Of a DNA stretch of 49,770 bases, positions 23,623-32,179 are shown one piece after another. A program made the translations under genes and the position numbers. The notes under the pieces are model-generated. The model was given only the letters and a program-made list of their open reading frames with translations. It did not search any database and was not told where the DNA came from. The stretch's first letter is position 1, and each line of letters begins with the position of its first letter. The stretch is from Prevotella sp. (GTDB lineage: Bacteria > Bacteroidota > Bacteroidia > Bacteroidales > Bacteroidaceae): contig JAFUZD010000081.1 of NCBI GenBank assembly GCA_017476785.1, positions 1-49,770 of the forward strand, in the 5' to 3' direction.

Positions 23623-25635
23623 TTAAAGCATAGCCTTCACCTGCTCGTAGACATTCTGACCGGTGTAGCCCAGCTTCTCGTCGAGCACCTTATAGGGCGC
23701 AGAGAAACCGAACGACGGCATACCCCAGACGCGGCCGTTGGCACCGACGAGGCCTTCGAGCGTGACGGGCAGACCAGCGGTCATACCGAATATCTTGCTG
23801 CCGGCGGGCAGGACGCTGTCCTGATACTCCTTCGGCTGCGTGCGGAACAGACCCTCAGAGGGAACGCTCACGATGCGCACCTTCACACCGTCCTGACGCA
23901 GCAGCTCAGCACCGGCCACGAGGGTAGACACCTCGGAACCGCTGGCCAGCAGGATGACATCGAAGTCGGCATCGCTGCCAGCTACGACGTAAGCGCCGCG
24001 GCGAGCCTGCTCGTAGTCGTTGCCTGCAGGCAGCTTGGCGATGTTCTGACGCGAGAAGATGAGTGCCGTCGGCGTCTCCATATTCTCCATTGCCATAGCC
24101 CAGCATACGGTGGTCTCGTCGGCATCGGCAGGGCGGAACACGCGGATAGAGTCTTTTCCGTGGTGGTTCTTCAACTTCTCCATCAGGCGAATCTGAGCCT
24201 CCTGCTCCACAGGCTCGTGGGTAGGACCGTCTTCGCCGACGCGGAAGGCATCGTGGGTCCAGATGAACTTGATGGGCACCTCCATCAGGGCGGCCATACG
24301 GGCGGCGGGCTTCATATAGTCAGAGAAGACGAAGAAGGTGCCGCAGGCGGGGATGACACCGCCGTGGAGATACATACCGATACACATACAAGCCATCGTC
24401 AGCTCAGCCACACCGGCTTGGAAGAATGCACCTTCGAAGTCGTTGCGCACGATAGACTTGGTCTTCTTCAGGAAGCCGTCGGTCTTGTCGGAGTTAGAAA
24501 GGTCGGCCGATGCGCAAATCATATTGGGCACCTGCTGAGCCAGCACGCCGAGGCAGGCGGCACTGGCAGCACGCGTGGCAGAGCCTTCCTTCTGGACGCA
24601 AGCGCTCCAGTCTACCTTCGGAGCATTGCCGCTGAACCACTCCTTCAGCTGGGCAGCCTTCTCGGGATTGGCCTTTGCCCATTCAGCCTCTGCGGCGTGG
24701 CGCTGAGCCACAATCTGCTTCAGCTCTTCGCGGCGGCGGGCATAGAGCTCGGCCACCTCAGGGAAGATAACGAAGGGATTCTCGGGGTCGCCGCCCAGAT
24801 TCTTGATGGTGTTGACATAGGCATCGCCGCCGAGCGGTGCACCGTGGGTGTTGATGCAGGCCTCGTAGCTGGTGCCGTCGGCACGCAGCGCGCCCTTACC
24901 CATCACGGTCTTGCCGATAATCAGCGTGGGGTGCTCCTGCTCCTGCAGGGCTGCATCGAGGGCTGCACGAATCTCGTCAGCATCGTTGCCGTTGCAGACG
25001 AGCACGTTCCATCCCCAAGCGCGATACTTGGCTGCCGTGTCCTCGCTCATTACGACACCGCACTCGGTAGAGAGCTGGATGTCGTTGGAGTCGTAGAACA
25101 TAATGAGATTGTTCAGGCCGAGGTTGCCTGCGATGCGACCCGTACCCTGCGAAATCTCTTCCTCTACACCGCCGTCAGAAATGTAGGCATAAATCTTGTG
25201 CTGCATCACTTCCTTACCCAGCTGGGCTGCGAGGAACTTCTCTGCAACGGCTGCACCGGCAGCGAAGGTGTGGCCCTGACCGAGCGGACCGGAGGTGTTC
25301 TCAATGCCGCGGTTGATGTCGCGCTCGGGGTGACCCGGGGTAGGAGAGCCCCACTGGCGGAACTGCTTCAGCTCTTCAAGCGTGAACCAGCCCTGCAGCG
25401 ACAGTGCGCTGTAAAGCATTGGCGACATATGACCGGGGTCGAGGAAGAAACGGTCGCGGCCTTCCCACTGGGGATTCTCGGGGTCGTAGACCAGATACTC
25501 GGAGAAGAGTACGTTGATGAAGTCGGCTCCACCCATTGCACCACCGGGGTGGCCAGAGTTTGCCTTTTCTACCATAGATGCAGCGAGGATACGGATGTTG
25601 TCAGCTGCACGTGTCATTAATTCTTTGCTGTTCAT
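23623..25635 (-). CDS. tkt: Transketolase
   Basis: Thiamine-diphosphate enzyme that moves two-carbon units between ketose and aldose phosphates. It has 670 residues, full length. The N-terminal pyrophosphate domain shows SGHPGGAMGGADF, FLDPGHMSPMLY, PGHPERDINRGIENTSGPLGQG, the metal-binding motif SDGGVEEEISQGTGRIAGNLGLNNLI and TLIIGKTVMGKGA. The pyrimidine domain shows AELTMACMCIGMYLHGG and DGPTHEPVEQ. The C-terminal domain shows SGSEVSTLVAGAELL. It is encoded within the arabinose operon 28 bp after the arabinofuranosidase gene. This suggests the copy is dedicated to arabinose-derived xylulose-5-phosphate; it may also be the only transketolase. Confidence 0.97.
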   Translation of the reverse strand: MNSKELMTRAADNIRILAASMVEKANSGHPGGAMGGADFINVLFSEYLVYDPENPQWEGRDRFFLDPGHMSPMLYSALSLQGWFTLEELKQFRQWGSPTPGHPERDINRGIENTSGPLGQGHTFAAGAAVAEKFLAAQLGKEVMQHKIYAYISDGGVEEEISQGTGRIAGNLGLNNLIMFYDSNDIQLSTECGVVMSEDTAAKYRAWGWNVLVCNGNDADEIRAALDAALQEQEHPTLIIGKTVMGKGALRADGTSYEACINTHGAPLGGDAYVNTIKNLGGDPENPFVIFPEVAELYARRREELKQIVAQRHAAEAEWAKANPEKAAQLKEWFSGNAPKVDWSACVQKEGSATRAASAACLGVLAQQVPNMICASADLSNSDKTDGFLKKTKSIVRNDFEGAFFQAGVAELTMACMCIGMYLHGGVIPACGTFFVFSDYMKPAARMAALMEVPIKFIWTHDAFRVGEDGPTHEPVEQEAQIRLMEKLKNHHGKDSIRVFRPADADETTVCWAMAMENMETPTALIFSRQNIAKLPAGNDYEQARRGAYVVAGSDADFDVILLASGSEVSTLVAGAELLRQDGVKVRIVSVPSEGLFRTQPKEYQDSVLPAGSKIFGMTAGLPVTLEGLVGANGRVWGMPSFGFSAPYKVLDEKLGYTGQNVYEQVKAML

Positions 25636-25663
25636 AAAAATGGATTATGTTTTTGTTGTTTTG

Positions 25664-27277
25664 TTATTTGATGTTCAGTACGATAATCGATTTGGCAGGA
25701 ATCTTAACTTTTACCGTGTTCTTGCTCCCCTTTGCCAGCGACAGCGACAACTGCTGGTTGCGGGCTACGGTGAAGTTGAACTTGCTGCTCTTCAGCGGGG
25801 TGTCGAAGCTGAGCGGCTGCACGCGGCTGGGATGCTCAAAGTCGTTGTAGTCGGTGATGTTGGCTGCATAGAGCACCTTGCCGGCCACGGTCTTGGGCGT
25901 AGCACCGTCGAGCGTGAGCTCAATCTCCTGTTCCTTATCCAGACTGACGTTGGCCAGCGAGACCACAATCGTACCGTCGGCCTTGCGGGCAGCAGAGGTG
26001 GAGACTACGGGAACGGTGCGGTTGTCGCGCACTTTGATGGAGTCAACCTCTACGTCGGCAGGCAGATAGGTGGCCTCTTGGAAGTCCTTATACATCTCGA
26101 AGACGTGATAGGTGGGGGTGAGCACCATATGGCCCGTGCCCTTCTGGTCGGTGAGAATCATCGACTGGAGCACGTTGACTACCTGTGCGATGTTGGCCAT
26201 CCGCACGCGGTCGGTGTGGCGGTGGAACACATTGAGCGAGAGGGCTGCCACGAAAGCGTCGCGCATCGAGTTCTGCTGGTACAGATGGCCGCGGATGGTG
26301 CCGGGCTCTTCGTCCCACCACGTGCCCCATTCGTCGACCATCAAGCCGATGCGGCGCTGCGGGTCCTTAGCGTCCATAATGGCTTTGTGGCGGATGATGA
26401 CATCCTCAATCTCAAGACACTTGCCCATTGTCCAGTAATAGTCGTCGTCGTTGAAGTTGAGCGCTGAGCCCTTAGAACCTTCCCAGCCCGTCACCGTGTA
26501 GTAATGGAGCGAAACGCCGTTCATCCGGTTGCCGATGCGGTCCATCAGCACGCTGGTCCAGTTGTAGTCGTAGTCGCTGGCACCCGAGGCAATCTTATAG
26601 AGGTGATTGCCGTCGTACTCGCGGCAGTAGACCGAGTAGCGGCGATACAGGTCGGAATAGTATTCGGGGCGCATATTGCCTCCGCATCCCCAGCTCTCGT
26701 TGCCGACGCCGAGGAACTTCACCTTCCACGCTTTGTCGCGGCCGTTCTGTCGGCGCAGCTTGGCCATCGGCGTGTCGCCGTCGCTGGTCATATACTCCAC
26801 CCACTTGGCCAGCTCCTCAACGGTGCCGGAGCCGACGTTGCCGCTGATGTAAGGCTCGCAGCCCAGCATCTCGCAGAGGTTCAGGAACTCGTGCGTGCCG
26901 AAAGAGTTGTCTTCAATCGTCCCGCCCCAGTTGTTGTTTTGCATCTTGGGGCGCTGACTCTTGGGACCGATGCCGTCCATCCAGTGGTACTCGTCGGCGA
27001 AGCATCCGCCGGGCCAGCGAAGCACGGGAATCTGCAGTGCCTTCAAAGCATCGAAAACGTCTTTCCGATAGCCGTTGACGTTGGGGATAGGAGAGGCTTC
27101 GCCCACCCATAAGCCGCCATAGATACACGAGCCGAGATGCTCGGCAAACTGTCCGTATATCTCCTTATGTATCTTTTGGCTGCCCTTATTGACGTGAATG
27201 GTAGCCTTCACCCCGTCGGCAACGGCCGATGTGGCAAACAGGGCTGCCATCGTTGCTGTAATCAGAATCTTCTTCAT
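25664..27277 (-). CDS. Secreted GH51 alpha-L-arabinofuranosidase
   Basis: Releases terminal alpha-L-arabinofuranosyl residues from arabinan or arabinoxylan. It has 537 residues with an N-terminal Sec signal (MKKILITATMAALFATSAVADG), so it is periplasmic or surface-exposed. The GH51 domain starts IHKEIYGQFAEHLG; further motifs are PVLRWPGGCFADEYHWMDGIGP, the acid/base Glu in FLGVGNESWGCGG, SGASDYDYNW, HYYTVTGWEGSKG and the nucleophile Glu in MVDEWGTWWDEEPGT. A C-terminal beta-sandwich follows (from about residue 420). It lies between araB and tkt in the arabinose operon and supplies the sugar that the downstream catabolic enzymes use. Confidence 0.94.
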   Translation of the reverse strand: MKKILITATMAALFATSAVADGVKATIHVNKGSQKIHKEIYGQFAEHLGSCIYGGLWVGEASPIPNVNGYRKDVFDALKALQIPVLRWPGGCFADEYHWMDGIGPKSQRPKMQNNNWGGTIEDNSFGTHEFLNLCEMLGCEPYISGNVGSGTVEELAKWVEYMTSDGDTPMAKLRRQNGRDKAWKVKFLGVGNESWGCGGNMRPEYYSDLYRRYSVYCREYDGNHLYKIASGASDYDYNWTSVLMDRIGNRMNGVSLHYYTVTGWEGSKGSALNFNDDDYYWTMGKCLEIEDVIIRHKAIMDAKDPQRRIGLMVDEWGTWWDEEPGTIRGHLYQQNSMRDAFVAALSLNVFHRHTDRVRMANIAQVVNVLQSMILTDQKGTGHMVLTPTYHVFEMYKDFQEATYLPADVEVDSIKVRDNRTVPVVSTSAARKADGTIVVSLANVSLDKEQEIELTLDGATPKTVAGKVLYAANITDYNDFEHPSRVQPLSFDTPLKSSKFNFTVARNQQLSLSLAKGSKNTVKVKIPAKSIIVLNIK

Positions 27278-27310
27278 TTGTTGTCCGGTTTTGTATATAA
27301 TACGGATGAA

Positions 27311-27327
27311 AGGGGGAGAATCCCCCT
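27311..27327 (-). promoter_or_regulatory. Hairpin between araB and the arabinofuranosidase gene
   Basis: AGGGGGA (27311-27317) pairs perfectly with TCCCCCT (27321-27327) around a 3-base loop; on the minus strand CTTTC follows. It has a 7-bp GC-rich stem but a poor T-run, so a partial terminator or mRNA-stability stem is more likely than a full stop. Confidence 0.5.
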
Positions 27328-27362
27328 ATTATTTATAATGAATAGGCAGAGAGAAGGCCCGC

Positions 27363-28955
27363 TTACTTCTTGAACTTGACGGCAGCCTCTTCGATGGCGA
27401 GCCCGCTCTTATAGTTCTCAATGTACTTATTGAAGCCTTCCACGTCCTCGGCCGTAGGCGCAATCTCCACACCCGTGTTGCCGCCAAAGACCACCTCTTC
27501 GAGGAAGTCGGCCAGTGACTGCTGCTGGGTGTTGTTGACGAGGAACGAGGCGAGCAGTGCAATGCCCCACGCACCGCCTTCGCCAGCCGTCTCCATCACC
27601 GAGATGGGCGAGTTGATGGCTGCTGCGAGGATGCGCTGTCCCACGCCTTTGGTCTTGAAGAGTCCGCCGTGGCCCGTGATTCGGTCAACCTTCACTTCCT
27701 CTTCCTTAAACAGGATGTCGTTGCCAATCTTCAGCACGCCGACCGAAGCATACAGGTTGGCACGCATAAAGTTGGCCAGATTGAACTTGTCGTTAGCCGA
27801 GCGCACGAACAGCGGCCGGCCTTCGGCCAGTCCTGTTACGGGCTCGCCCGAGATGTAGTTGTAGGCAATCAGTCCGCCACAGTCGGCATCGCCGTTGAGG
27901 GCGTTGTTGTAGAGCTTGCCGTACACCTCGTTCATATCCACGGGGATACCCAGCAGCTGCTGATACTCCTTAAAGAGGTTGACCCACGCGTTGAGGTCGC
28001 TGGTGCAGTTGTTGCAGTGAACCATTGCAACGAGACTGCCGTCGGGCGTCGTCACCATATCAATCATCTCGTAAGGTTTCGAGAGGTCTTTCTCCAGCAC
28101 AATCATTGAGAACGACGACGTACCGGCCGATACGTTGCCAGTGCGCTGCTTCACGGCATTGGTGGCCACCATTCCCGTACCAGCGTCGCCTTCGGGCGGG
28201 CAGACGGGGATGCCGGGCTTCAAGTGGCCGGAGACATCCAGCCGCTGGGCACCCTCGGGGGTGAGGAAACCGGCATTCTCGCCGGCAACGAGCACCTTAG
28301 GCAGAATGTCGAGCAACTTCCAGTCAAAGCCCTTCGGTGCCACCAGCTGGTCGAACTTCTGCACCATCTCGGCATTGTAGGTCTTGGTAGCGGGGTCGAC
28401 GGGAATCATACCCGAGGCATCGCCTACGCCCAGCACGAAGTTCCCGGTAATCTGCCAGTGGATGAAACCAGCCAGTGTGGTCAGGTATTTGATGTCCTTC
28501 ACGTGCTCCTCGTTGTTCAGGATGGCCTGATAAAGGTGCGAGATGCTCCAGCGGAGCGGGATGTTATAGACGAAGAGCTGCGACAGCTCGGCGGCGGCCT
28601 GTCCGGTATTGGTGTTGCGCCACGTGCGGAAAGGAACCAGAATCTCCTGCTTCTCGTTGAAAGCCATATAGCCGTGCATCATTGCGCTGACACCGATGCC
28701 AGCCAGAATCTCAATCTCTGTGTCGTATTGCTTCTTCACGTCGGCGCGTAGGTCGGCATAGCAGTCTTGCAGGCCGTACCAGATAGCCTCGGTGCTGTAA
28801 GTCCACAGGCCGTCCACCAGCTGGTTCTCCCACTCGTGGCTGCCCTGTGCTATGGGTTTGTTTTCTTGGTCAATCAGTACCGCTTTGATGCGGGTAGAGC
28901 CAAACTCAATGCCGAGGATGGCTTTTCCTGATTCGATGGTTTGTTTTGCGTTCAT
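27363..28955 (-). CDS. araB: FGGY-family carbohydrate kinase, probable L-ribulokinase
   Basis: Phosphorylates L-ribulose (from AraA) to L-ribulose-5-phosphate (for AraD). It has 530 residues. The FGGY N-domain begins [18 protein letters not shown], with the substrate and hinge regions [14 protein letters not shown] and [11 protein letters not shown]. The C-domain has [14 protein letters not shown], the ATP site [26 protein letters not shown] and [13 protein letters not shown]. It is not the E. coli AraB type; it is nearer to the Bacteroidetes ara kinases that databases often label xylulokinase. Its place between araA and the arabinofuranosidase gene supports L-ribulose as the substrate. Confidence 0.85.
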   Translation of the reverse strand: MNAKQTIESGKAILGIEFGSTRIKAVLIDQENKPIAQGSHEWENQLVDGLWTYSTEAIWYGLQDCYADLRADVKKQYDTEIEILAGIGVSAMMHGYMAFNEKQEILVPFRTWRNTNTGQAAAELSQLFVYNIPLRWSISHLYQAILNNEEHVKDIKYLTTLAGFIHWQITGNFVLGVGDASGMIPVDPATKTYNAEMVQKFDQLVAPKGFDWKLLDILPKVLVAGENAGFLTPEGAQRLDVSGHLKPGIPVCPPEGDAGTGMVATNAVKQRTGNVSAGTSSFSMIVLEKDLSKPYEMIDMVTTPDGSLVAMVHCNNCTSDLNAWVNLFKEYQQLLGIPVDMNEVYGKLYNNALNGDADCGGLIAYNYISGEPVTGLAEGRPLFVRSANDKFNLANFMRANLYASVGVLKIGNDILFKEEEVKVDRITGHGGLFKTKGVGQRILAAAINSPISVMETAGEGGAWGIALLASFLVNNTQQQSLADFLEEVVFGGNTGVEIAPTAEDVEGFNKYIENYKSGLAIEEAAVKFKK

Positions 28956-29103
28956 AGTCTGTTTCGCCCCCTAAGCTGTGGGGGCTGGAGGTCTGAACAA
29001 GCGGGAACCAGACCGATGTTAGGTAATAACTTGGAAAGTGAAGAAAGGGGGAGGATATCCGCGCTTGTCCGGACTCCCATCCCCCTGACTTGTGGTGCAC
29101 CGA
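28956..29103 (-). other. Structured intercistronic region between araA and araB
   Basis: No gene fits here. Three dyads are visible: GCCCCC/GGGGGC (28966-28985), GGTCTG/CAGACC (28990-29014) and a GGGGG...CCCCC pairing (29047-29085). ACAAGCG near 28998 is also complementary to CGCTTGT near 29063. The region may set relative araA and araB expression. Confidence 0.5.
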
Positions 29104-30645
29104 TTACTTCAGTGCTTTGTTCAGCATATAGTACACTTCATTGTTGCGAAGCTCTTGCTTCAGCGAGCTGATGGTCGTGCACTTGTTGATCTTCACGTGC
29201 TCTATGCCGAGAATCTCAGCAAAGTCCTCCCAGAACTCCTCGGTGATGTCGTAGGAGAATGCGCTGTGGTGCGTGCCACCGGCCAGAATCCACGCGCCGG
29301 CACCAATCTCGAAGGTGGGCTGCGGAACCCACAGGGCACTGGCAACGGGCAGATTGGGCATCGGTTTCGGCTCGATGCACTCCACTTCCTGCGATATCAG
29401 ACGGAAGCGGTTGCCCAGATCCACGACGGTTGCTTTGATGCCACGGCCGACCTTCGACGTGAAGACGAGGCGGGCTGTCTGCTGCTTGCGATAGCCAATG
29501 CCGAGGAAGTGAACCTCAAGTTTGGGTTTGTCAACAGCGATGAGCGGGCAGACCTCGAGCATATGGCTCTGCAGGCACGAGCTGCGGTCGCCAGCGAAGT
29601 TGAGCGTATAGTCCTCGAGGAACGAGCATCCGGTGGGCAGGCCCTGCGATGCGAACCACAGCGTGCGGTAGAGGCAAGCCGTCTTCCAGTCACCCTCGGC
29701 ACCGAAACCGATACCTTCAGCCATCAGGCGCTGCGAGGCCAGTCCGGGAATCTGGTCGAAGCCCGTGAAGTTCGGGTCGTCAATGTCGACGTCGCCCAAA
29801 TCGTCGAAGTTGGTCGTAAAGGCGGTAGCTCCCTCGTCCTTCAGTACACGGCGCAGGGCTATCTCGGCGCGGGCGGCATTGCGTACCTTCTGCCAATAGA
29901 CCTCCTCGCCGCTCTCGTCAATCTTGATGGTGTACAGTTGCTTGTACTCCTCGACCAGTGCGTCGACTTCAGCATCGGTCACCTTCTTCCAATACTCCAT
30001 CAGGCTGGAGACGGGATAGTAGTCTACGTGATAGCCCAGACGCTGCTCGAACTCCACGCGGTCGCCGTCCGTGACGGCCACGTTGTTCATATTCATACCG
30101 AACATCAGACAGCGCACGTTGTGGGCATCGGCGATACCGGCCGATACTCGTGCCCATACGGCAATCTTCTTCTGGGCTTCCTCGCTCTTCCAGTAGCCGC
30201 AGACCACCTTACGCGGAATGCGCATACGGGTGCAGATGTGGCCGAACTCGATGTCGCCGTGGGCACTCTGGTTCAGGTTCATAAAGTCCATATCCATCGT
30301 TTCCCAAGGAATCTCGGCATTGTACTGGGTGTGGAAGTGGAGCAGCGGCTTCTGCAGTGCCTGCAGGCCTTTGATCCACATCTTGGCCGGCGAGAAGGTG
30401 TGCATCCACGTGATGATGCCGATACACTTCTCATCGTTGTTGGCAGCCTTCATTATCTGCTCTACTTCCTTCGAGCTGTTGGCCGTGCCTTTATATACTA
30501 CCTTTACGGGGAGGTTGCCGCTGTTGTTCAGTCCGTCCACCATTTCCTTAGAGTGACCGTCTACCTGTACCACTGCGTCGCCTCCATAGAGAAGCTGCGC
30601 GCCGGTAACCCACCAAATCTCAAAGTTCTCAAATGCTTTAACCAT
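29104..30645 (-). CDS. araA: L-arabinose isomerase
   Basis: Converts L-arabinose to L-ribulose in the cytoplasm, with a divalent metal such as Mn. It has 513 residues, the usual length. Family motifs are IWWVTGAQLLYGG, GIITWMHTFSPAKMWI, PLLHFHTQYN, FMNLNQSAHGDIEFG and GYWKSEEAQ. Likely metal ligands are the Glu in EGIGFGAEGDWKTA, the His in SSCLQSHMLEVCP and the His in GTHHSAFSYD near the C-terminus. It is preceded by araD and followed by araB. Leader sequence before it (30646-30752) is AT-rich and shows no clear promoter, so it is probably expressed from the shared arabinose transcript. Confidence 0.97.
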   Translation of the reverse strand: MVKAFENFEIWWVTGAQLLYGGDAVVQVDGHSKEMVDGLNNSGNLPVKVVYKGTANSSKEVEQIMKAANNDEKCIGIITWMHTFSPAKMWIKGLQALQKPLLHFHTQYNAEIPWETMDMDFMNLNQSAHGDIEFGHICTRMRIPRKVVCGYWKSEEAQKKIAVWARVSAGIADAHNVRCLMFGMNMNNVAVTDGDRVEFEQRLGYHVDYYPVSSLMEYWKKVTDAEVDALVEEYKQLYTIKIDESGEEVYWQKVRNAARAEIALRRVLKDEGATAFTTNFDDLGDVDIDDPNFTGFDQIPGLASQRLMAEGIGFGAEGDWKTACLYRTLWFASQGLPTGCSFLEDYTLNFAGDRSSCLQSHMLEVCPLIAVDKPKLEVHFLGIGYRKQQTARLVFTSKVGRGIKATVVDLGNRFRLISQEVECIEPKPMPNLPVASALWVPQPTFEIGAGAWILAGGTHHSAFSYDITEEFWEDFAEILGIEHVKINKCTTISSLKQELRNNEVYYMLNKALK

Positions 30646-30752
30646 AGTCGTAATATTGTTTTAGTTGTTATTAAATACCGTTATTGTTGCTTTCTTTTCT
30701 TGCAGCCTAAGGCTCGGCTCCGCTCTGTTGCTTTGCCTGTCGGCCGTTCGGT

Positions 30753-31454
30753 TCAGTCCTTCTTCTTTTGTCCGTAGTAGGCGTTGGGGCCGTGCTTGCG
30801 CGAGAAGTGCTTCTCTACGAGCAGCGGATTCATCGTGGTCTGCGGATTGACCGTGAACGAGATGAAGGCCATCTTGGCCACCTGCTCGGCCACCACAGCG
30901 TGGTAGACGGCTTGGTCGGCGTCCTTACCCCACGCAAAGGGGCCGTGGTTCTTCACCAGTACGGCCGGTGTGTGGACGGGATTGATGTTGTCTTTCTTGA
31001 AGCGGTCCACGATGACCACGCCCGTCTCTTTCTCGTACTCCGGCATCTGCTCCTCGGTCATTGCGTCGGTGCAGGGGATGCAGTCGTGGAAGTAGTCGGC
31101 GTGAGTGGTGCCGATGTTGGGAATGTCCAGCCCAGCCTGTGCCCACGCCGTGGCGTAGGTAGAGTGGGTGTGCACGATGCCGCCCAGCTCAGGGAAGGCC
31201 TTATATAATATAAGGTGTGTCGGCGTGTCGCTCGATGGGTTCAGATCGCCCTCTACCACCTTTCCGGTCTCGAGGTCGACGACAACCATATCCGACGCTT
31301 TCATCACGTCATATTCTACGCCCGAGGGCTTGATGACTACCAGTCCCTTCTCACGGTCGATGGCCGACACGTTGCCCCACGTAAAGATGACGAGGTTGTG
31401 CTTCACGAGGTCGAGGTTGGCACGGAATACTTTTTCTTTCAGTTCTTCTAACAT
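30753..31454 (-). CDS. araD: L-ribulose-5-phosphate 4-epimerase
   Basis: Epimerises L-ribulose-5-phosphate to D-xylulose-5-phosphate, the last arabinose-specific step. It has 233 residues. It is a class II aldolase-fold protein with a zinc site in [15 protein letters not shown] and the third His in [11 protein letters not shown]. Substrate-loop motifs are [34 protein letters not shown] and [15 protein letters not shown]. The C-terminal tail ([12 protein letters not shown]) matches epimerases rather than fuculose aldolases. It follows araR after 29 bp and precedes araA by 107 bp. Confidence 0.96.
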   Translation of the reverse strand: MLEELKEKVFRANLDLVKHNLVIFTWGNVSAIDREKGLVVIKPSGVEYDVMKASDMVVVDLETGKVVEGDLNPSSDTPTHLILYKAFPELGGIVHTHSTYATAWAQAGLDIPNIGTTHADYFHDCIPCTDAMTEEQMPEYEKETGVVIVDRFKKDNINPVHTPAVLVKNHGPFAWGKDADQAVYHAVVAEQVAKMAFISFTVNPQTTMNPLLVEKHFSRKHGPNAYYGQKKKD

Positions 31455-31483
31455 ATAGCTTGTTCGTTTTTTTTAGTTCTTGA

Positions 31484-32161
31484 TTAAAGTTTGAAGTTCG
31501 GGTCTTCGTTGTAGGCTTTCTTGTTGAAACGGTAGAGGTAGGCTCCTCGCTTCGACCCAGTCTTGTCTATCAGTTCGGTCTTCTCGATGAAGTCCATTTC
31601 CTTAACGCGCTTGCGGAAGTTTCGCTTGTCCACTTCCTCGCCGTTCACTGCCTCGTAGAGCCGTTGTAGCTGTGTGAGCGTGAAGAGGTTGGGAAGCAGT
31701 CGGAAGCTGATGGGCTCGGTGGAGATCTTCTTCCTCATCATCCGGCGGGCATCGATTACCATCTGGTTGTGGTCAGAGTAGAGCTGGGGAATCTCGTTGA
31801 TGTTCACCCATTCCACACCGTGCTCACGCCGCAGCTGGTCGTCGTAGTCCTTCACGTTGATAAGGGCATAGTAGGCCACGGACACCACTCGTTCGCCCGG
31901 GTCGCGGTCTACACTACCGTAGGCACCGACCTGACGCATATACACATTGCGCAGTCCCGTCAGCTCGAACAGGGTGCGGGCGGCAGCATCGTCAACGCTC
32001 TCGTCGTTGCGGACGAAGCCTCCGTAGAGGCTCCATTCGCCGCGTCCGGGATCCATCTTGCGCCGGCCAATCAGTATCTTCAGCTTGTTCTCCTCGAACC
32101 CGAAGATGATACAGTCGACCGACACGAAGATTTTCTGATATTCAAAATAGTATGAGGTCAT
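31484..32161 (-). CDS. araR: Nudix-domain transcriptional regulator of arabinose genes (AraR type)
   Basis: Predicted repressor of arabinose use. It has 225 residues: a Nudix domain (about 10-150) and a winged-helix C-terminus (about 155-225; FTLTQLQRLYEAVNGEEVDKRNFRKRVKEM, ending RGAYLYRF). The Nudix box at residues 47-70 (GGFVRNDESVDDAAARTLFELTGL) has lost the catalytic Glu pair of REUXEEXGU: it reads RTLFELTG. So it should bind a sugar ligand rather than hydrolyse a nucleotide. A Nudix-type AraR working with L-arabinose is established for Bacteroides thetaiotaomicron, in a similar cluster. Dyads upstream of the operon (35410-35490) are candidate operators. Confidence 0.88.
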   Translation of the reverse strand: MTSYYFEYQKIFVSVDCIIFGFEENKLKILIGRRKMDPGRGEWSLYGGFVRNDESVDDAAARTLFELTGLRNVYMRQVGAYGSVDRDPGERVVSVAYYALINVKDYDDQLRREHGVEWVNINEIPQLYSDHNQMVIDARRMMRKKISTEPISFRLLPNLFTLTQLQRLYEAVNGEEVDKRNFRKRVKEMDFIEKTELIDKTGSKRGAYLYRFNKKAYNEDPNFKL

Positions 32162-32179
32162 TCTCGGATGAATGTTTAA

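Noticed and set aside
23569-25620. Long plus-strand open frame over the transketolase gene
   Set aside because: It is antisense to a well-supported enzyme gene and has no recognisable protein features. High G+C at third positions opens the opposite frame.
29092-30777. Long plus-strand open frame over araA
   Set aside because: It is an antisense shadow of a clear L-arabinose isomerase gene with no domain content.
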